Below, piece after piece: positions 1 through 13,560 of a stretch of DNA of 64,000 nucleotides. This stretch comes from Druceiella hillmani. Taxonomy: Eukaryota > Arthropoda > Insecta > Lepidoptera > Hepialidae. The notes under the pieces were generated by a model that saw only the letters and a list, made by a program, of their open reading frames with translations, made no database searches and had not been told where the DNA came from. The position numbers and the translations under genes are program-made. Every line of letters begins with the position of its first letter. Position 1 is the first letter of the stretch. Where the stretch lies: positions 2,718,001-2,782,000 of the forward strand of contig JAYKKI010000091.1 in the NCBI GenBank assembly GCA_039881145.1. Direction: 5' to 3'.

Positions 1-3000
1 AAAAATATTTGTAAACCGTTTGCTATATATATATATATCCAATGAAGTCACTTTAGCAGATGTAAACAGCATACTTTGCAAATATATATGGCCATATGAT
101 TAACAAAATATACAAATTTCTAAATGAAAATGACTAATCGTCTTAAATTAATGTCTAAGTGAACATATTATGTTAGAGAGGAGCGGAGATTCTTTGGCAC
201 TCTAACATATCCACCTAAAGGCTATTTTTAATTAATTCGATTATAATTTTATTCAAAATTGAGTTAAAGAAACTATTAACATTCCATGTGATATAATACC
301 TATAAGACAACATAGGGTGAAATAACGCAAGAAGGAAATTTGACTCGTTTAAAAATAAATATAACTGGTGTATAAATCGGTAAGGCTGACGAAGGGAAAG
401 TAGTAACACGTGTTCAATTTGTTACGCGAAATATAAACAAATTACATTTTACGGGACAATAGGTTTTGTAAAATGGTTATTGGCATTAAATACGTCATTT
501 TGTTTGTTTATCGCCATTATGAGTTTCTCCAAATATGCTGTCTTGTATCAATCAAATATGCAGTTATTCTATGTATGAATGTGCAAGTAAGTATATATTG
601 CTGAGAATATACAATTCACATTATATGGCAATAAGTTGCATTTTGTATTTTCCTTAGGTTACACAGAATAAATGTCTTCGCTCACTGTGCATATGGCAAA
701 ACTTTCGCAACCCATTCAAAAACAAAAAAGAACGAATCCCCTCCCCCTATCGAAATTATGTTGTGTGATGAAAGGTTAAATTGACTTTTTAAAAACAATA
801 CTTTAATTTAAACTAATTTATTATAAAATAAAATATAACTATATAAGGTATAGAGATGTTACTAGTACAAGTGTTACAACATATTCATAAAAACATAGAT
901 AACTTTATAGCAAGGTATAAAAACCCATAATATACCACGAATGATAATCATAAAAAAGCCGATGAATACCAATGAAAATTACATATAAAAAAATAGAAAA
1001 TATTCCAGGATTTTAGATTCTTAGATACTACTTGTTATAAGCGTCTCTATCTATCATATGCTCGTTAGTAATTCGTCGCTTTCTCTTAAAAAAACTGATG
1101 AAAGCGACAAAATATTGCCCTTTTATAGTTTCTTCTTTGTAAAACTTTCTAAGCCCTAATGGAAACAGGCATAAGTTCAGAGTAGTAGTATAAGAACCGA
1201 GGACTTATTCATGGCAAAACCTAAAAAAATGTTGCACACACCTAATACTGTCTGTAGCAATTTTCATGATACAAAATGTGCCACGCGCTATACAAAATGT
1301 GCTATGCAAGGGAAGATGCGGGAGTAAGCTCATTTCATATTTTTATCGGCATTCTTGCCAAAAGTGAAACATATTTAACAAATGTGCCCAAACTGAAAAA
1401 GAACCAAACGTATCCAGAACGCGTACACTACCCGCATCTGGCTGAAGGAGTAGTCTATACAAAGTCTACGCCTACGCGCGCTGCCGCAGTCCACGAAACA
1501 ATGTCCCATCTGCAGACTATTTGCTCCATAAATAATAACACAATTGATATTCTGCCCAATCACTGCGGCGATCTGTCAACGTCGCGCTCCTTTGCCCGCG
1601 CCGTCCGCTCCATTGTTACACTTAATACAACGCTTTATTCCTTCTCCCGTACCGCCGTCTAGTTATGCCACTATTGCCCTGACCTACATTTCATACCAGT
1701 GAGTAGAGTGATACGTCTCCACAGTCATATTCTATATCTCTCAACATATTACGTACAAACGCCCATAATTACCTTTCTTAATCTTACACTATCTCATTTT
1801 TGTGACATTCAGTTATCGAACACTCGTCACTTTACTTTGTAACTTGTAATAATTATTTTATAGTGTTTCTTGTTTTCATTGTAATGAGGGGTTTATTTCC
1901 TTAGATACTCTTGAACTTTACAATAATTTATAATCTAATACGTTTCATTATCTTGTCTGATAAAGTAAATATATTAATTGACTTCTACATATTAGAAAGC
2001 TAAATGTCTATATTTGCTTGGCGATAACTATGAAAGCGAAACAATCTGTAAGCTTTCTTCACTAACATAATCGAATGTTTATGTAGATTCATAATGCTAT
2101 CCTATGTGAAACTAAATATCATATATAGAGAATAAAACGCAAATTTTAATTTACGGGACAGCCTTCCAAACTGTGCCAATCAAGACAAGAAATTAAGTAG
2201 TCTATACATAAAGTGGAAATTCCAACAAATGGCTCCTCTATTCGCTCACTACAGCGACTAGGCGAATAGAGATGATGCAATCTGTATTAAACCAAACGAC
2301 AATGCTAATTAATGTTATGAATGTATACATCACGATCCAATGGCACAACTGAAGAGGATAATGAAGAGGATAATGAGATAATGAATTCAGAATGAAATAG
2401 AGGGACTTTCAAAAAGCTAATTTTCACTCCTATCGTAGCCATATCGTTTTATGAGATTCAGTATGTCCTTTACGAGAAGCAATTTCATATAATAACGCAC
2501 ACTCGATCAGAATATTACAAATATGAGTAGAAGCTGTCAGTTTAATATCCAAATAAACGTACGTTACTTTATTATTGTAAAATGCCTATTTAGCAATCCG
2601 TACTAACCGTGATTCCCCTTAAATAATATACCACCTTCACAAAAACTCTATTATTTCAAGGTTTTTCCCTTTAATCCTTTCTAAATGATCTCACCTGTTT
2701 TATAATACAGCTACATATCGTAATCTATTTATTTCATTTATCCATTTGCAATGAATGAACAGATACAGGCGACAATAGTATCGGTTAGGTTACATGCAAA
2801 AGGGAACCATGCAAACAGTGCCTGTTTCAATTATGATAATGTTTTAGTTGCCTGTTAGAACTATTTCACGAAGCATTATGGGAGTAACATGACAGCCTCA
2901 TTTGGACGCGTGACGAGAGACAGGGTTGGCACGAAGTACTCGCAATAAAAACCTGTCATTGGTGATTTAAAACTACAAATAAATTATGATTTAATTTTAA

Positions 3001-4831
3001 ATCCCAAAAATCTTTGAAGTAAAGAAAAAAACCTGAAACTAAAAGTATTTTAGTACTTTTAAATGAACGACTAATAACATTTTTAGATAATTGGTCCTGA
3101 AGTAATTTAAAAAAGGGGTAAAGATTTTTTTTTAAATTTACACAAGAACAAAAGCAAACTTTTGATTAACAGTAAATAGTTTTGCTAAACCCCAGATAGT
3201 GGTTTAAAGTAAAATTAGAATACTGAATCGTAAAAAAGTTCTGAAGTTAAAAGCGAAAGCCAAGTTTTGTTTTTTGGTATCAAATTAATAAATATATTTA
3301 ACTTGTAATGATAAGGTTGTCGCACACTGATACCAAAATTATTTGCAAAAGGAGATTTGCAACAGGAAGTTTATGTAAAAATGGAATGCGATCCTGTTAA
3401 TTTTCAAAATATGTGATTAAAAAGTCTTGAAATTTGAAAATATTTTAAAACATACTGGCGTGAAAAGACTAAAAAATATGATAAAAAATTAACTATAAAT
3501 AAGAAAATATGACATTATAAGTGCGAAATTAAGCCATGAAAATTGTCAAACAATTAAAAAATTAAACATGTAAAGAACAAGTGTTTTGCACTTTTCTCAA
3601 AACCCATATTCATGTTTTCTATTTACGTTACAAGATTTTAAGGTATATTTTGAATAATTAAATTTATTATAAGTTTCCTAATCATGCTGAGGCGCAATAG
3701 TTTACCAATGTTATTCTAGGATACCCTTATATAATCCTTATCGACTCTATTATAGTTATATTAAACTGTTAGATATCAGCAAACATTAAACATAGAAAAA
3801 AATAGAAGAAATTTTTCTAAAAACAATAATACGAGATGTTGCAAGAAAAAGAAAAAAAATGTTATTATAGAGGCATGACGAAGACAAACCTCCAAATAGA
3901 TTAAAAGCATGGACAAGTAATCGCCTACCACAAGGCAAATTTTAGCCTTTATTTATGCCCATTATTACATGAAGTTGGTCAACATCTTAAAATCATTGTA
4001 AATATTGTTTTATGGATATCAAACAACGATCGTTTACATTTAGATATACTAATTTAGCAATGAAATAACAACGGTCCAGAAACAATGAAGTAGTGACTTT
4101 TTATATCAACATTACGATATCTCGCTTATGTCAACCGACCATACAGCATTGTGAGAGCCAAGAGATCGAGAGAGAAGTATCGCAAGAGTCATGAGATTCA
4201 ACAAGCCGCAAGTGGATAAATTTTACGAACCACTTATTGACTTTTTACAGAAACAATTTTGAAGCATTCTACATATTCAATATGAATGAATTCATTTTTA
4301 CAGATGAATCCGCTGTTAAAGTTGTATTCGACATATCATACAATATGGATGAATCCGTTCTTAATCAAAATATGTATGTTTGCGCGCACTATGAAATAAA
4401 ATATTGGGCGAATTAGTATTTAGTATACGTTGCACAAGCAGCACGTGTACTTGTGTACTTGCAATAAAATTTACAAAATTGGATGTGAAAACAAAATATT
4501 TGAAGGCAATAAGACAATATATGAACGTAACATACAAAAATAATTTTGTAAAATATACTTGAGCTGATGATGGCAGGATTTACCGGCACCAGGCAAAACA
4601 GCCGTGATTATATGTCAAGATATTTAGACAGTCAGAATTTTTATTCACAGTTATCACTCTTTCTTTTTTCCAGAAAAACACTACAATTTTCTGGTAGCAA
4701 CGAAGTTTATATTTTCGAAGAAATTTAAACCTATCCCAAAAAATAATTCCAGCAATAGAAAAGTCTAAGATTATAACTATCGATTGTATATATTTCTATA
4801 TATTATCGATTGTATATAAAATATCTATAAA
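1..4831. other. AT-rich gene-free stretch
   Basis: I see no gene, RNA or transposon that I can name. The block around 1380-1700 is less AT-rich than its surroundings and holds a 128-codon open frame on the plus strand (1276-1662), but that frame has no recognisable domain, no signal peptide and no flanking splice pattern. The rest is low-complexity A/T-rich sequence. Confidence 0.6.
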
Positions 4832-5130
4832 CCGCAGTAATATTGTTACTGCGGTTTAGATATTAAAATCGCAGTAATATTGTTACTGCGGTTTATAGAT
4901 ATTAAAATAGCAGTAATATAGTTACTGCGGTTTATATATATATTAGAATCGCAGTAATATTGTTACTGCGGTTTATAGATATTAAAATCGCAGTAATATA
5001 GTTACTGCGGTTTATAGATATTAGAATCGCAGTAATATTGTTACTGCGGTTTATAGATATTAAAATCGCAGTAATATTGTTACTGCGGTTTATAGATAAT
5101 AAAATCGCAGTAATATTGTTACTGCGATTT
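4832..5130. repeat. 39-bp hairpin minisatellite, eight copies
   Basis: Eight tandem units begin at 4833, 4870, 4909, 4950, 4989, 5028, 5067 and 5106, spaced 37, 39, 41, 39, 39, 39 and 39 bp. Each unit contains a small palindrome with arms CCGCAGTAA and TTACTGCGG around a 5-nt TATTG or TATAG loop, followed by a linker like TTTATAGATATTAAAAT. The first left arm is a full match; later ones begin with T or A instead of the first C. The last unit ends in a variant, TTACTGCGATTT. Because 39 is divisible by three, both strands stay open as a 13-residue periodic reading frame. I take this as a by-product and not a protein. Confidence 0.93.
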
Positions 5131-5423
5131 GTGTTAATAAAAATGATATGCACAATGCAAAATGTGTATTTTCATCGTACCCCATGCATATTCCGGATGA
5201 TTGAAAAAACAATTTTAAAAGTGTTTTATTTTTTATTCTAAACTTGGGAAATTTTTTATTATTTCTTTAAGTTTCAATATATTTTCATTAATAATTCTTT
5301 TAAATTAATGCAGTTTTAATGGCTGTAAGCTTATTTTTTCCATTTACGCATGTTTCAAAACCATGTATTTCTGGGGCGTTTTAATAACACAACTTATAAA
5401 GTTTTAAGGTGTCATGTTAAATA

Positions 5424-5609
5424 TTGAATATATTTGGCGTTAATTTTGTAGAAATTCATTATTCATAATTAAATGAAACTACGTGACTTTAAGTTCTTTA
5501 CCACGATCTAGGTTTCGTTCGGGCTATTAGCCCACCTAAAGAGTAGAGAAGGTAAAGAACCTAAAGAAAGTAGACATAATACTACATCACGTAGTTTCAT
5601 TTAATTATG
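5424..5609. mobile_element. Inverted pair of Penelope-like element tails
   Basis: Two copies of the 3' tail of the Penelope-like element at 20.3-22.9 kb sit head to head. The left copy (5464-5520) is on the minus strand and includes the reverse complement of CGAAACCTAGATCGTGG. The right copy (about 5552-5609) is on the plus strand. Their outer ends form a perfect 23-bp inverted repeat (5464-5486 and 5587-5609). The left copy lacks about 20 nt (the AAAGTAGAAATAATACTACA segment) that the right copy keeps. Bases 5424-5464 outside the left copy match, in reverse complement, 42046-42087 beside another tail, so the shared unit is longer than the tail alone. Known of the family: Penelope-like elements often have terminal repeats and insert as partial, inverted copies. 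Confidence 0.7.
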
Positions 5610-6544
5610 TGTAATGTTAAGTAAAACAACTGTTATAATTATCCATGAGACATTATAGTTAAGCTATAAAACTACATTTAATATAAATCCATGCCGCATG
5701 CATCTGATGAAATTTAGCAAATAAAGCAAGAAAAGGTTGTCTTAATTAATATAAATTAATTAAATGATACGTGCGTGTTAATCTACAGCCCTGACACTTG
5801 CCTCAAGCTGACGCAAAAGCTTCCCAAACGTTTGCAATTCCAACTAATTGATATACAATCACGGATTCAGCAGACGTGAATAGGGTGCATTAGTGATATA
5901 CACTTTCCCTTTCGCTAATACATTAATGAAATCTTTCATTTTCTTTGATCGCTCAAGAAACTATTTATCTTGCTTTATAGGGTCTCCCGATCGGTCCCTG
6001 ATAAAGATCTGTCCGTGATTAGTAATGAGTATTGACTGAAGGTATTATTGGGCGATTGTGAGCACGTTGGGCGAATATTAAAACAATATTTAATGAAAAT
6101 AGAATGGTACGTCTAAATCAACATCTTTGGCTACATACGCGAATAACAAAATGGAGCTTGGATGAGACAGTGTCGGGATGTATAGGTACTTACAATGTAT
6201 ATACAAAAGATTTCTATAATTTCTTTTGATTGAAGAGAAATTCTATAATTTCTTTCACTGGACACACAATTACATAGCGACATTCACAAATTATTTCACA
6301 CCGATCAGAGAAAAAAATTATTGCATGTGCATAATTTTAAACAACCCAATCCCTTTATACATAAACGTAGGGTTTATCCGTTTGGGAACACAACTATAAC
6401 TGAATAAATCTGTACGTGCTAAGTTCCCGCCTTCGATTAGACACCAGCATCCCACAGAAAATGTTTTTTTCAAAACCTTTAACTATAGTATATTAATGTT
6501 TACTAAGAGGTGTGCACTGCAAAACGTATGGCGACTCATATCTC

Positions 6545-6612
6545 GCAAAGACTTTTAATAGATACCTTCAATAGCATAGCAAAGCATTTTAATAGATACC
6601 TTCAATAGTACC
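6545..6612. repeat. Two-copy 34-bp tandem duplication
   Basis: Two consecutive copies of a unit starting GCAAAG and containing TTTAATAGATACCTTCAATA begin at 6545 and 6579. They differ at a few bases near the start and end. Confidence 0.8.
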
Positions 6613-6727
6613 TCAATCGACAGGCTCTATGAAGAAAATTTCATCTCCCAATTTCGATGTATAGAAAGGTATTTAAAACACAATAAAAATATTTTTCTTT
6701 ATTTTTATGCACATAATTAATTTACGT

Positions 6728-6772
6728 AGTTGTGTAAAATTTCATCACCGATTGTGATGAAATTTTACAACT
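6728..6772. repeat. Inverted repeat (short-loop hairpin)
   Basis: Arms AGTTG plus TAAAATTTCATCAC (6728-6748, with a 2-nt TG bulge) pair with GTGATGAAATTTTA plus CAACT (6754-6772) around a 5-nt loop, CGATT. No neighbouring gene suggests a terminator role. It may be a fold-back relic. Confidence 0.8.
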
Positions 6773-7209
6773 TAAAACATCTTAAATCGAGGAACAATAA
6801 GTTCTGTGATATTCGGGCGGAAAAACGGACGTAACGAAACTATAATTGTCCCGTTTTGCTATTTGTTTATTTTAACTTAATTTCTTTCAAATAACACTTT
6901 CACAAAAATAAAGCGGTTCCATTTTATTTAAAATGTTTCTTTTATTCAAATAAATTTCATGCCAAGTGCAAGCTTGATAAGAATTAATATACCATTGTTA
7001 AAAGTTGTGAAAAACTTTTAAGAAATTTATAATTATAATAATTTATTACAATTTATTACGTTTTATATTTATAGTTAAACTGTGTCAGCTTACGTATTAA
7101 TATTTTTAAGAGCGAGTTTGACTATATGGTCGCTTACAAATGATGCGGTACAGGAGATGATTCCCGATTTTCGAAACCGCAGTACATTTGTAGGACGATT
7201 ATTAGTTCA

Positions 7210-7442
7210 CGGCAATGTCGCTTTGGGTAATACTAATGCCGGCCGTGATAGTCGCTTTCGGTATTGCTAATGCCGGCGGTAATAAAGTCGCTTTGGGTAA
7301 AAGGTGCTTTAGTTAAGAAAAGTCGCTTTGATTAAGGTTAATATCAGTTAAAGTCGCTTTGGTAATGCTAATGCCGGAGGTGATAAAGTCGCTTTGGGAA
7401 ATGATAATCGCTTCGAGTAATGCTAATGCCGGCGGTGATAAA
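7210..7442. repeat. Degenerate ~35-bp minisatellite
   Basis: A unit with the consensus GTCGCTTTGGGTAATGCTAA followed by TGCCGGCGGTGATAAA recurs. The GTCGCTTT anchor appears at 7217, 7251, 7287, 7322, 7353 and 7388, with a weaker TCGCTTCG at 7408. Some units have lost the TGCCGGCGG half. The block is far more GC-rich than its surroundings and stands out sharply. Confidence 0.88.
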
Positions 7443-10400
7443 AACATTTTTTTAGAAGTCACTGTTAAAGAAACAAAATATGATTAAATTAAAACTAATG
7501 AAATTCCAGATTTCATGTTTCTACTCCTTTTATGCATTACAGCATGTTTTACGATGTGAAAAAATCTGAACTTATCAGTTATCTTTGATCATAAATGGGG
7601 ATAATATAACTTAAAAAAAATGTTAATTTTTTATAACATAATAGATTCAAAACGTGACGCCATATTATATAAATAATGCAGAAAAATACGAATATCGTAA
7701 TTCTAAGACTATTATTTTGCAACTAAGAAAGTAAGTAAATAATATTGTATAATTGATCCCCAACCCATTTGTTCCCAAGCAAATATTATTTATTTCGATT
7801 TAGGTAAAGCTCATTTCAGTTCATATTTATATCTCTTACAGGATTTATGTATTCGAAATGAAAAAGATATATTGAAAACAAATACGGTTTATTTTCTGTT
7901 AATTTAGTTAAGTTTCTAAACTTCCAAACCGTTCCAAATTTGGAAGTATTCGAGGATAATACATTGTATTTGTGTTATTTACTAAATCCACAAAAAAAAA
8001 TAAAATTACAAAGTTGTTTGTTTACATGGATTATCTTAAAATATATATGAAATAGAGACAGGCTAGAAGTAATTAATTTTTCAACCTTACGAACACTAGT
8101 ATATAATATTTGTTATGAAATTCAATAGAATATTTGTTATTTAAAGTAACCTTGCAAATGTCTTACTTCGTTGTCGTATTTTTGCGACATATTCCAAAAC
8201 GGCTATGTTTATGTCCCTTCATAGTGAAGCCTGCCTATTCTTAAAAAATCACCTTTGATTGAGTGGCTCTCAAAGACGACAAACTCTGAGAAATGTGTAG
8301 TTTGGAACAAGATTATTGTTGTAAGCAACGTAAAAATATCGTAGAAACTCTTTGAACCTATCTCTAAACAGAGCTGATGCTAATCCCTGGGTCAAATTAT
8401 AGTCGATCCTTGCCCCCCCCCCTACATTCAGTATATAGCCTGATAATAAAATGAAGATAAAAAGCTTGACCTCTGCAGTGCTGACTTTAAAGCTATGGCA
8501 TGGCAGCCTTTGTCAATCGAATTTGCTCCGTTTCTAGCCGCAAGAGTTTAAACTTTGTCATCGAAAAAGAATTCGAAAAATTTTAGCGGTTTATCTAAAT
8601 CTTCTAAAATGGAAGGTAGAGTGGATTATTTTTCCTATTTTTCACAAATATTTGCAGTTTTCATTTTCTCCTGATGAAACGTCTTTTTAGCGGGAGGTGG
8701 AATTTCTTCCGACGTGTTAGTTACTAATTTATCAGGTTGGGACAGCTCTCTCAAGAGATTGATCGGGGATATTATCTATTGTATTTATTACAGAACATAT
8801 TGAGTCTGTGACCCAGTATGCGGCTTCTTCTAAAAGCTAGTGCTTCAATAATTATTTATAACGCTATTTTCGTCAGCGCCACTGTCTTTATCACCTTTAT
8901 GGGTATTTTCTGGAAGCGTTATGAAAATGTTCCCGACTAATACCTCTTTATCTTTTTCTAGATATGAAAGTATCTCATTTACCAACAATCTGAACAAAAA
9001 GATTGAACCAAGTTACTGGAAAAAATAAAATAAAATTACTCATATACCCGAGATCATCGACAGAATCATAAAAGATCATATAATCAGTTTAGGTATATGT
9101 AGAATATACCTGACCTGGGCATACGATCCTATTGTTCTAATAATGGAACAATCTTTATTTAAAGTAAAAAGTATGAAAACTATGCTTTAAAATAATTACA
9201 AAAGTAGATACTTGTATAATTAAAGATATCATAAACGGAATGATATAAACTTACACTTTGAGTTGAGATATTTTTTTATTGATGATTTCCATACATAAAA
9301 TACAAATTTGACACGACAATGAAAACGTCAAGCCTAAGTTGGCCAATATTTTAATTTGCCAGAACACAAAAATAAATTCTAGATGCATACACATGAACAA
9401 ATAAATTAATTAAATAATGGATGGTTTACGTAATGGAATGTTTATAATTCCAATAATGGAACAATAAGATAATATAAAATTAAAACGGATATTTAACAGT
9501 ATCGGAATTAAGAATGCATTTTTTAAAAAAGTTTAAATCCCAGCTTTAAAATGGCACTATTTTTATTTTGACCGAAGCATTGCTAGCGAAATGTTTCACT
9601 GTTTGAACATATCGGGATTTTTTTTGTTTTAATCTCCAACTCTATAGAACAAATGAATAATAATAAATGATGAATTGATTGAAAACTTTTAATCCCCAGC
9701 TTTAAAATGGCGCTTAAAAATGATCTACCAGCTTTGAAAGTGTTCAATGATCCTTTAATTTTCCTGAATATCTTCTCAGTACATTTCACAAAAAAATAAA
9801 TTTAAATTTATTCGAAGATGGCGTAGAATTTAGTGTACGCTGGATGTAAATTAGTACACGGTGGTCAAGGATTTGAGAATCATCCGGTTCTTAACATCAA
9901 GCCTAACTAAGCGTTACGTTGCATTGTTAAAGAAAACTCAAATGGATACTTTTGACTGAATTCACAATATTACTGGCGTTTACAAAAGGCAGAAATTTAA
10001 ATCGGTAAAAAGGAAGCTATTAATTCCGAGAAAATATAAAACTAAACATAATTTAAATAAGTTACAGAAAAGAACAATATAGAAAATTATTTTGAACGAT
10101 CCTCATACTATGAAAATAATCTTTTGCTATGTGCTTAATGATATTTTTTTTATAAACAACAATTCTGACTGAATTTGAACAACCTAAGATAATGTGTTAC
10201 ATGCAGAAACAAAAGTCATAAATATACATGTCATATATGGAGTGTTTTAATCCTTATCTAAAAATAATTCCCTCAGTCTGTGGATCTTTATCCGAAACAT
10301 ACTGCTAGGGAAGGGTAAACATCATTAAAGAAATGTTCAAGGATATATTGAACACTGAACTTCAAATAACAGTCCACATATCAATGTAACAATTTACGAC

Positions 10401-13104
10401 ATTATAAACAGGTCGTTTCAACAACCGCGACATTTTCTCGGTACAGAGTGCCCCTTTCAAAAGTCTCCGGTCTCGGACGATAAAATAAGCCTCCAAATAA
10501 CAAAAGACGTAAACAATGTCATTTAAGCCGCGCACTTTGATATCGATTATGGATAAGGAAAATTGAAAACGTTATTTGGAAAGGCTCGGTCCTTCTGCTG
10601 TAAGAGTTGCGAAAAATATAAGGATTAATATTGAAAAGACAGCCAGCTGCTTTTCGATTGCTGCCTCCAGGCTTGGAGGATAATAGAGGACCTATAAAAC
10701 TTTAAACGTCGCTCGTGGGAGACGCCTTGAGAAAATAGTATCCCTCTTATCTTTGGTTGCATCAAAATTAACGTAGAGTGGATAAACGATAACAAGAGAC
10801 GTTTTTATTATGTTAAAGGCAAAATAGTTCTTAAAAATTTAGTTTCATTTAGACAAACCGAAATACAAAGTACAAACGGTTCTATTTGTCATTAAAATGT
10901 TATCATTACATACCAGCCAGCAATACTTTCTCATAACAGTTACCTTAATTCTCTTCTGCCCGAATGAAGTACTTCCCTTTTCTTTCAGGTACATTTATAT
11001 TACTTCAGTAAGTAAAACATTACTGTTAAATATTTCGTTTCTTATAGACATACTTTCGTTTCTTAATTCACAAAGTAAAAATAGCCAAGTACTAGAATAT
11101 AAATAACACTTAATGATTATATACGACAAATAAATACGTACGGGAAAAGAACAGAAAAGGCACGTTATAAAGTTTTTGTGTAAAGTGTTTCCCATTTCTT
11201 ACACGCAGACAAAGAGCTAACCGATGTAAGCTTTATATTCCGACGACTTACAAAATTTAACTGTAAAATAAACCTTTTGTCAAATTATCAAGCGCCGACA
11301 GTACGATGGCAGCACAAATAAATACAACTATCTACTTAGCACAACTAAATCGCATCAAAACTAAATCGTTAATAAATCAACCACATACTTATTTTTGTCA
11401 GATATACTTATTTTGTTAAAAATCACAGGTAAATTTTAATGAGAATTGCTATAACTAATATATTTGTGTTGTTTTGTTTTTTATGTTGATGAACAAACGT
11501 ATGTACGTATATACAACATAATCTTAATGTTTTGAATAATCATTTTCATTCTAATAGCATTTTTCAGGAATTACATGATTTTCTTTTTTCTTTTCCAGGC
11601 TTTTTTTTTCTTTTGAGCCATAATAGTGAAAGAAAGTGTTGCAATTTTCAATCGTGTGTTCATGCGTATGTGCGTGCATAGGTGCGTGCCATCGGATCAT
11701 TAAACGTCTACTAAACCGCTGGACCAATTTCAATGAAATTTAATATTTAGGGTTTTCCATAAATATCTCCGGTCATTTTTTTACTATGAAAAAATTAAAT
11801 TTCCAAAAAACAAACAATTAACACTAAACTTCTCATATATTAGAATTTTACAAGCTCAGCAATATGCAAGCTGCAATAAGTTCAGTAAGTGAGAAAAAAG
11901 TATGAGGGTTGTTTGTGAGGATGGGATACAAAAATGTTATAAATAAGAAAATAAGAACCAAATTTGTTTATATTATACAAGAAAGTATATGCAGTGTGAC
12001 TGGAAGGTTTACTTTCAATTTCATCAACATTTTACTAAGGCAAACAATTAATAAGTCATCCTCTATTCAAACAGTTTCAAATAAAAAAACACCCAAGCAT
12101 TCACTACTTTAACGAATGATATATATTAGGTGAAATTTTAGAACTTTCATATTTAGACGTTCGAAAAATGGGGCGTACCTCGAAAGGATGACAGAGAGAT
12201 CATCCTACATACGAGAGATACTAATACAGTTTCGGCTCTTAAAATCTCAAATTGATCTGGAATACGGAGATATTTTTATAAAATCACACACTCAGGGCAA
12301 ATAGGTATACTGACGTGATATTTAAATGTGAAAATTGTCTCTTACCTAAAAACGTTAATAAAGAATTATTTCAATATAGTTTGACTTTTATCAAAATGAA
12401 TGACATACTTTATTTTGTAAAATAATGCAATATGTTTACATTTTCGCCCATCGAATAAACAGTACCGGCGTGCGATTTAATGAAAGAATTAAACAGCCAA
12501 ATGTAAGTCAACCTCAATGATTAGCATTACGCGCCATTGCACGGAACACACAGGCATCGACGCATACGTGATGTCCATACCAGTCGCATCTCATGTGTAC
12601 ACAATTTTTGGCTCCACAGCTTTTGTATAAACCATTTCCATATTAACGTTGTAATATCTTTATTAATAAATATACGAAAACAATTATTGTAACACTTGTA
12701 CATATAGATTGTTGTGCGCATTGTTTGTTACTTTTGCTATCGCTCTCATTAATACTTTGGTTGTAATTTAGAGTTAAATAAAAAAATATATCTACAACAA
12801 AAAAAATTTTAGGGAATGCAATGATAATAATTTTCCATTAACTTTTACCTTACATACAATGAGTTTTGTTATTTTTTAGCGATTGTTTTTCAAAGTAGGA
12901 CGAAGAGATAGCTATTTTGAAGTTTTTTTTTAAATAATATTTCAAGCTGACATTAAAAAAAATTAAATATTTGTAATAATTTTCGCGATTTGTCTCGGCT
13001 TTCCTTTGATATCCCACACAATAGCATGCTTAAAAAAAATCACTGTCTCTTCATCCATTTACTCAAACTCTGACCCCCAACTTCTATATTTCACTTGACA
13101 GCTC
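7443..13104. other. AT-rich gene-free stretch
   Basis: No gene or named element is recognised. A less AT-rich patch at 10430-10740 includes a 35-codon open run (about 10568-10675, reading RYLERLGPSAVRVAK and onward to a stop) that resembles coding DNA but matches nothing I know. An ATG at 10897 opens a short hydrophobic frame; see the rejected list. Confidence 0.55.
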
Positions 13105-13560
13105 AATGAGCCATCACTCCCTACGATTTATGTAGAGACGTCACTCTGTAAACCGTACTAATTTTTAATATCAAACTTACATTAAGAAAAATGTCTACGG
13201 CACACAGAAGAAACTGACTTCTCACTTGGCACATTTCTGTAGGAGGCAATCATTCCCTACAACTTCAACAGAGCTATTACTTCCTATAACAAAGCAAAAT
13301 TTAAATTTGAAATGTGACACTATCTATACTACTATAATAAAACTGCCAATGACAAACAGATAAAAGTAATGCCCTACTTATCACACATTACTTCTGTAGG
13401 ATGCATATCACAATGCAAAATTTTTATTTTTGTCTCTAAGAAAAATGCCAGTGACATACAAATAAAACTGTAGGAAACCATCGCTCCTGGCAACTTTTAT
13501 AGAGCCCATGTAAAATTTTAATTTTTAATTTCACACTGTCTCTAAACCTGTGATATACCG
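13105..13560. repeat. Degenerate tandem repeat, about four units
   Basis: Related segments recur in order: CTGTAGGA near 13238, 13390 and 13469, each followed by a variant of CATCACTCCCTACAACTT, then AAAATTTTAATTTTTAAT, then TCTCTAAGAAAAATGCC, then a variant of AGTGACATACAAATAAAA. Unit lengths differ (roughly 80 to 150 bp) because of deletions. It may be a decayed satellite or the inside of an old transposon. I found no coding sequence in it. Confidence 0.5.

Larger units (their letters stand above)
5610..7209. other. AT-rich gene-free stretch
   Basis: No gene is visible. The only internal structures I see are the tandem duplication at 6545-6612 and the inverted repeat at 6728-6772, listed separately. 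Confidence 0.6.

Noticed and set aside
1276..1662. 128-codon plus-strand open frame in a less AT-rich patch
   Set aside because: No domain, no signal peptide, composition not clearly coding, and an overlapping open frame on the other strand. Likely chance.
4832..5130. CRISPR array
   Set aside because: Repeats with a palindrome resemble one, but the spacers are not unique, all units are near-identical, and the context is an animal genome.
4932..5241. Periodic open frames over the minisatellite on both strands
   Set aside because: They arise because the unit length is a multiple of three; the frame just repeats the hairpin.
10897..10988. ATG with hydrophobic start and CAG/GTACAT donor-like end
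   Set aside because: The hydrophobic run could be a signal peptide, but the donor is weak, no acceptor or promoter is evident and the frame is AT-driven.
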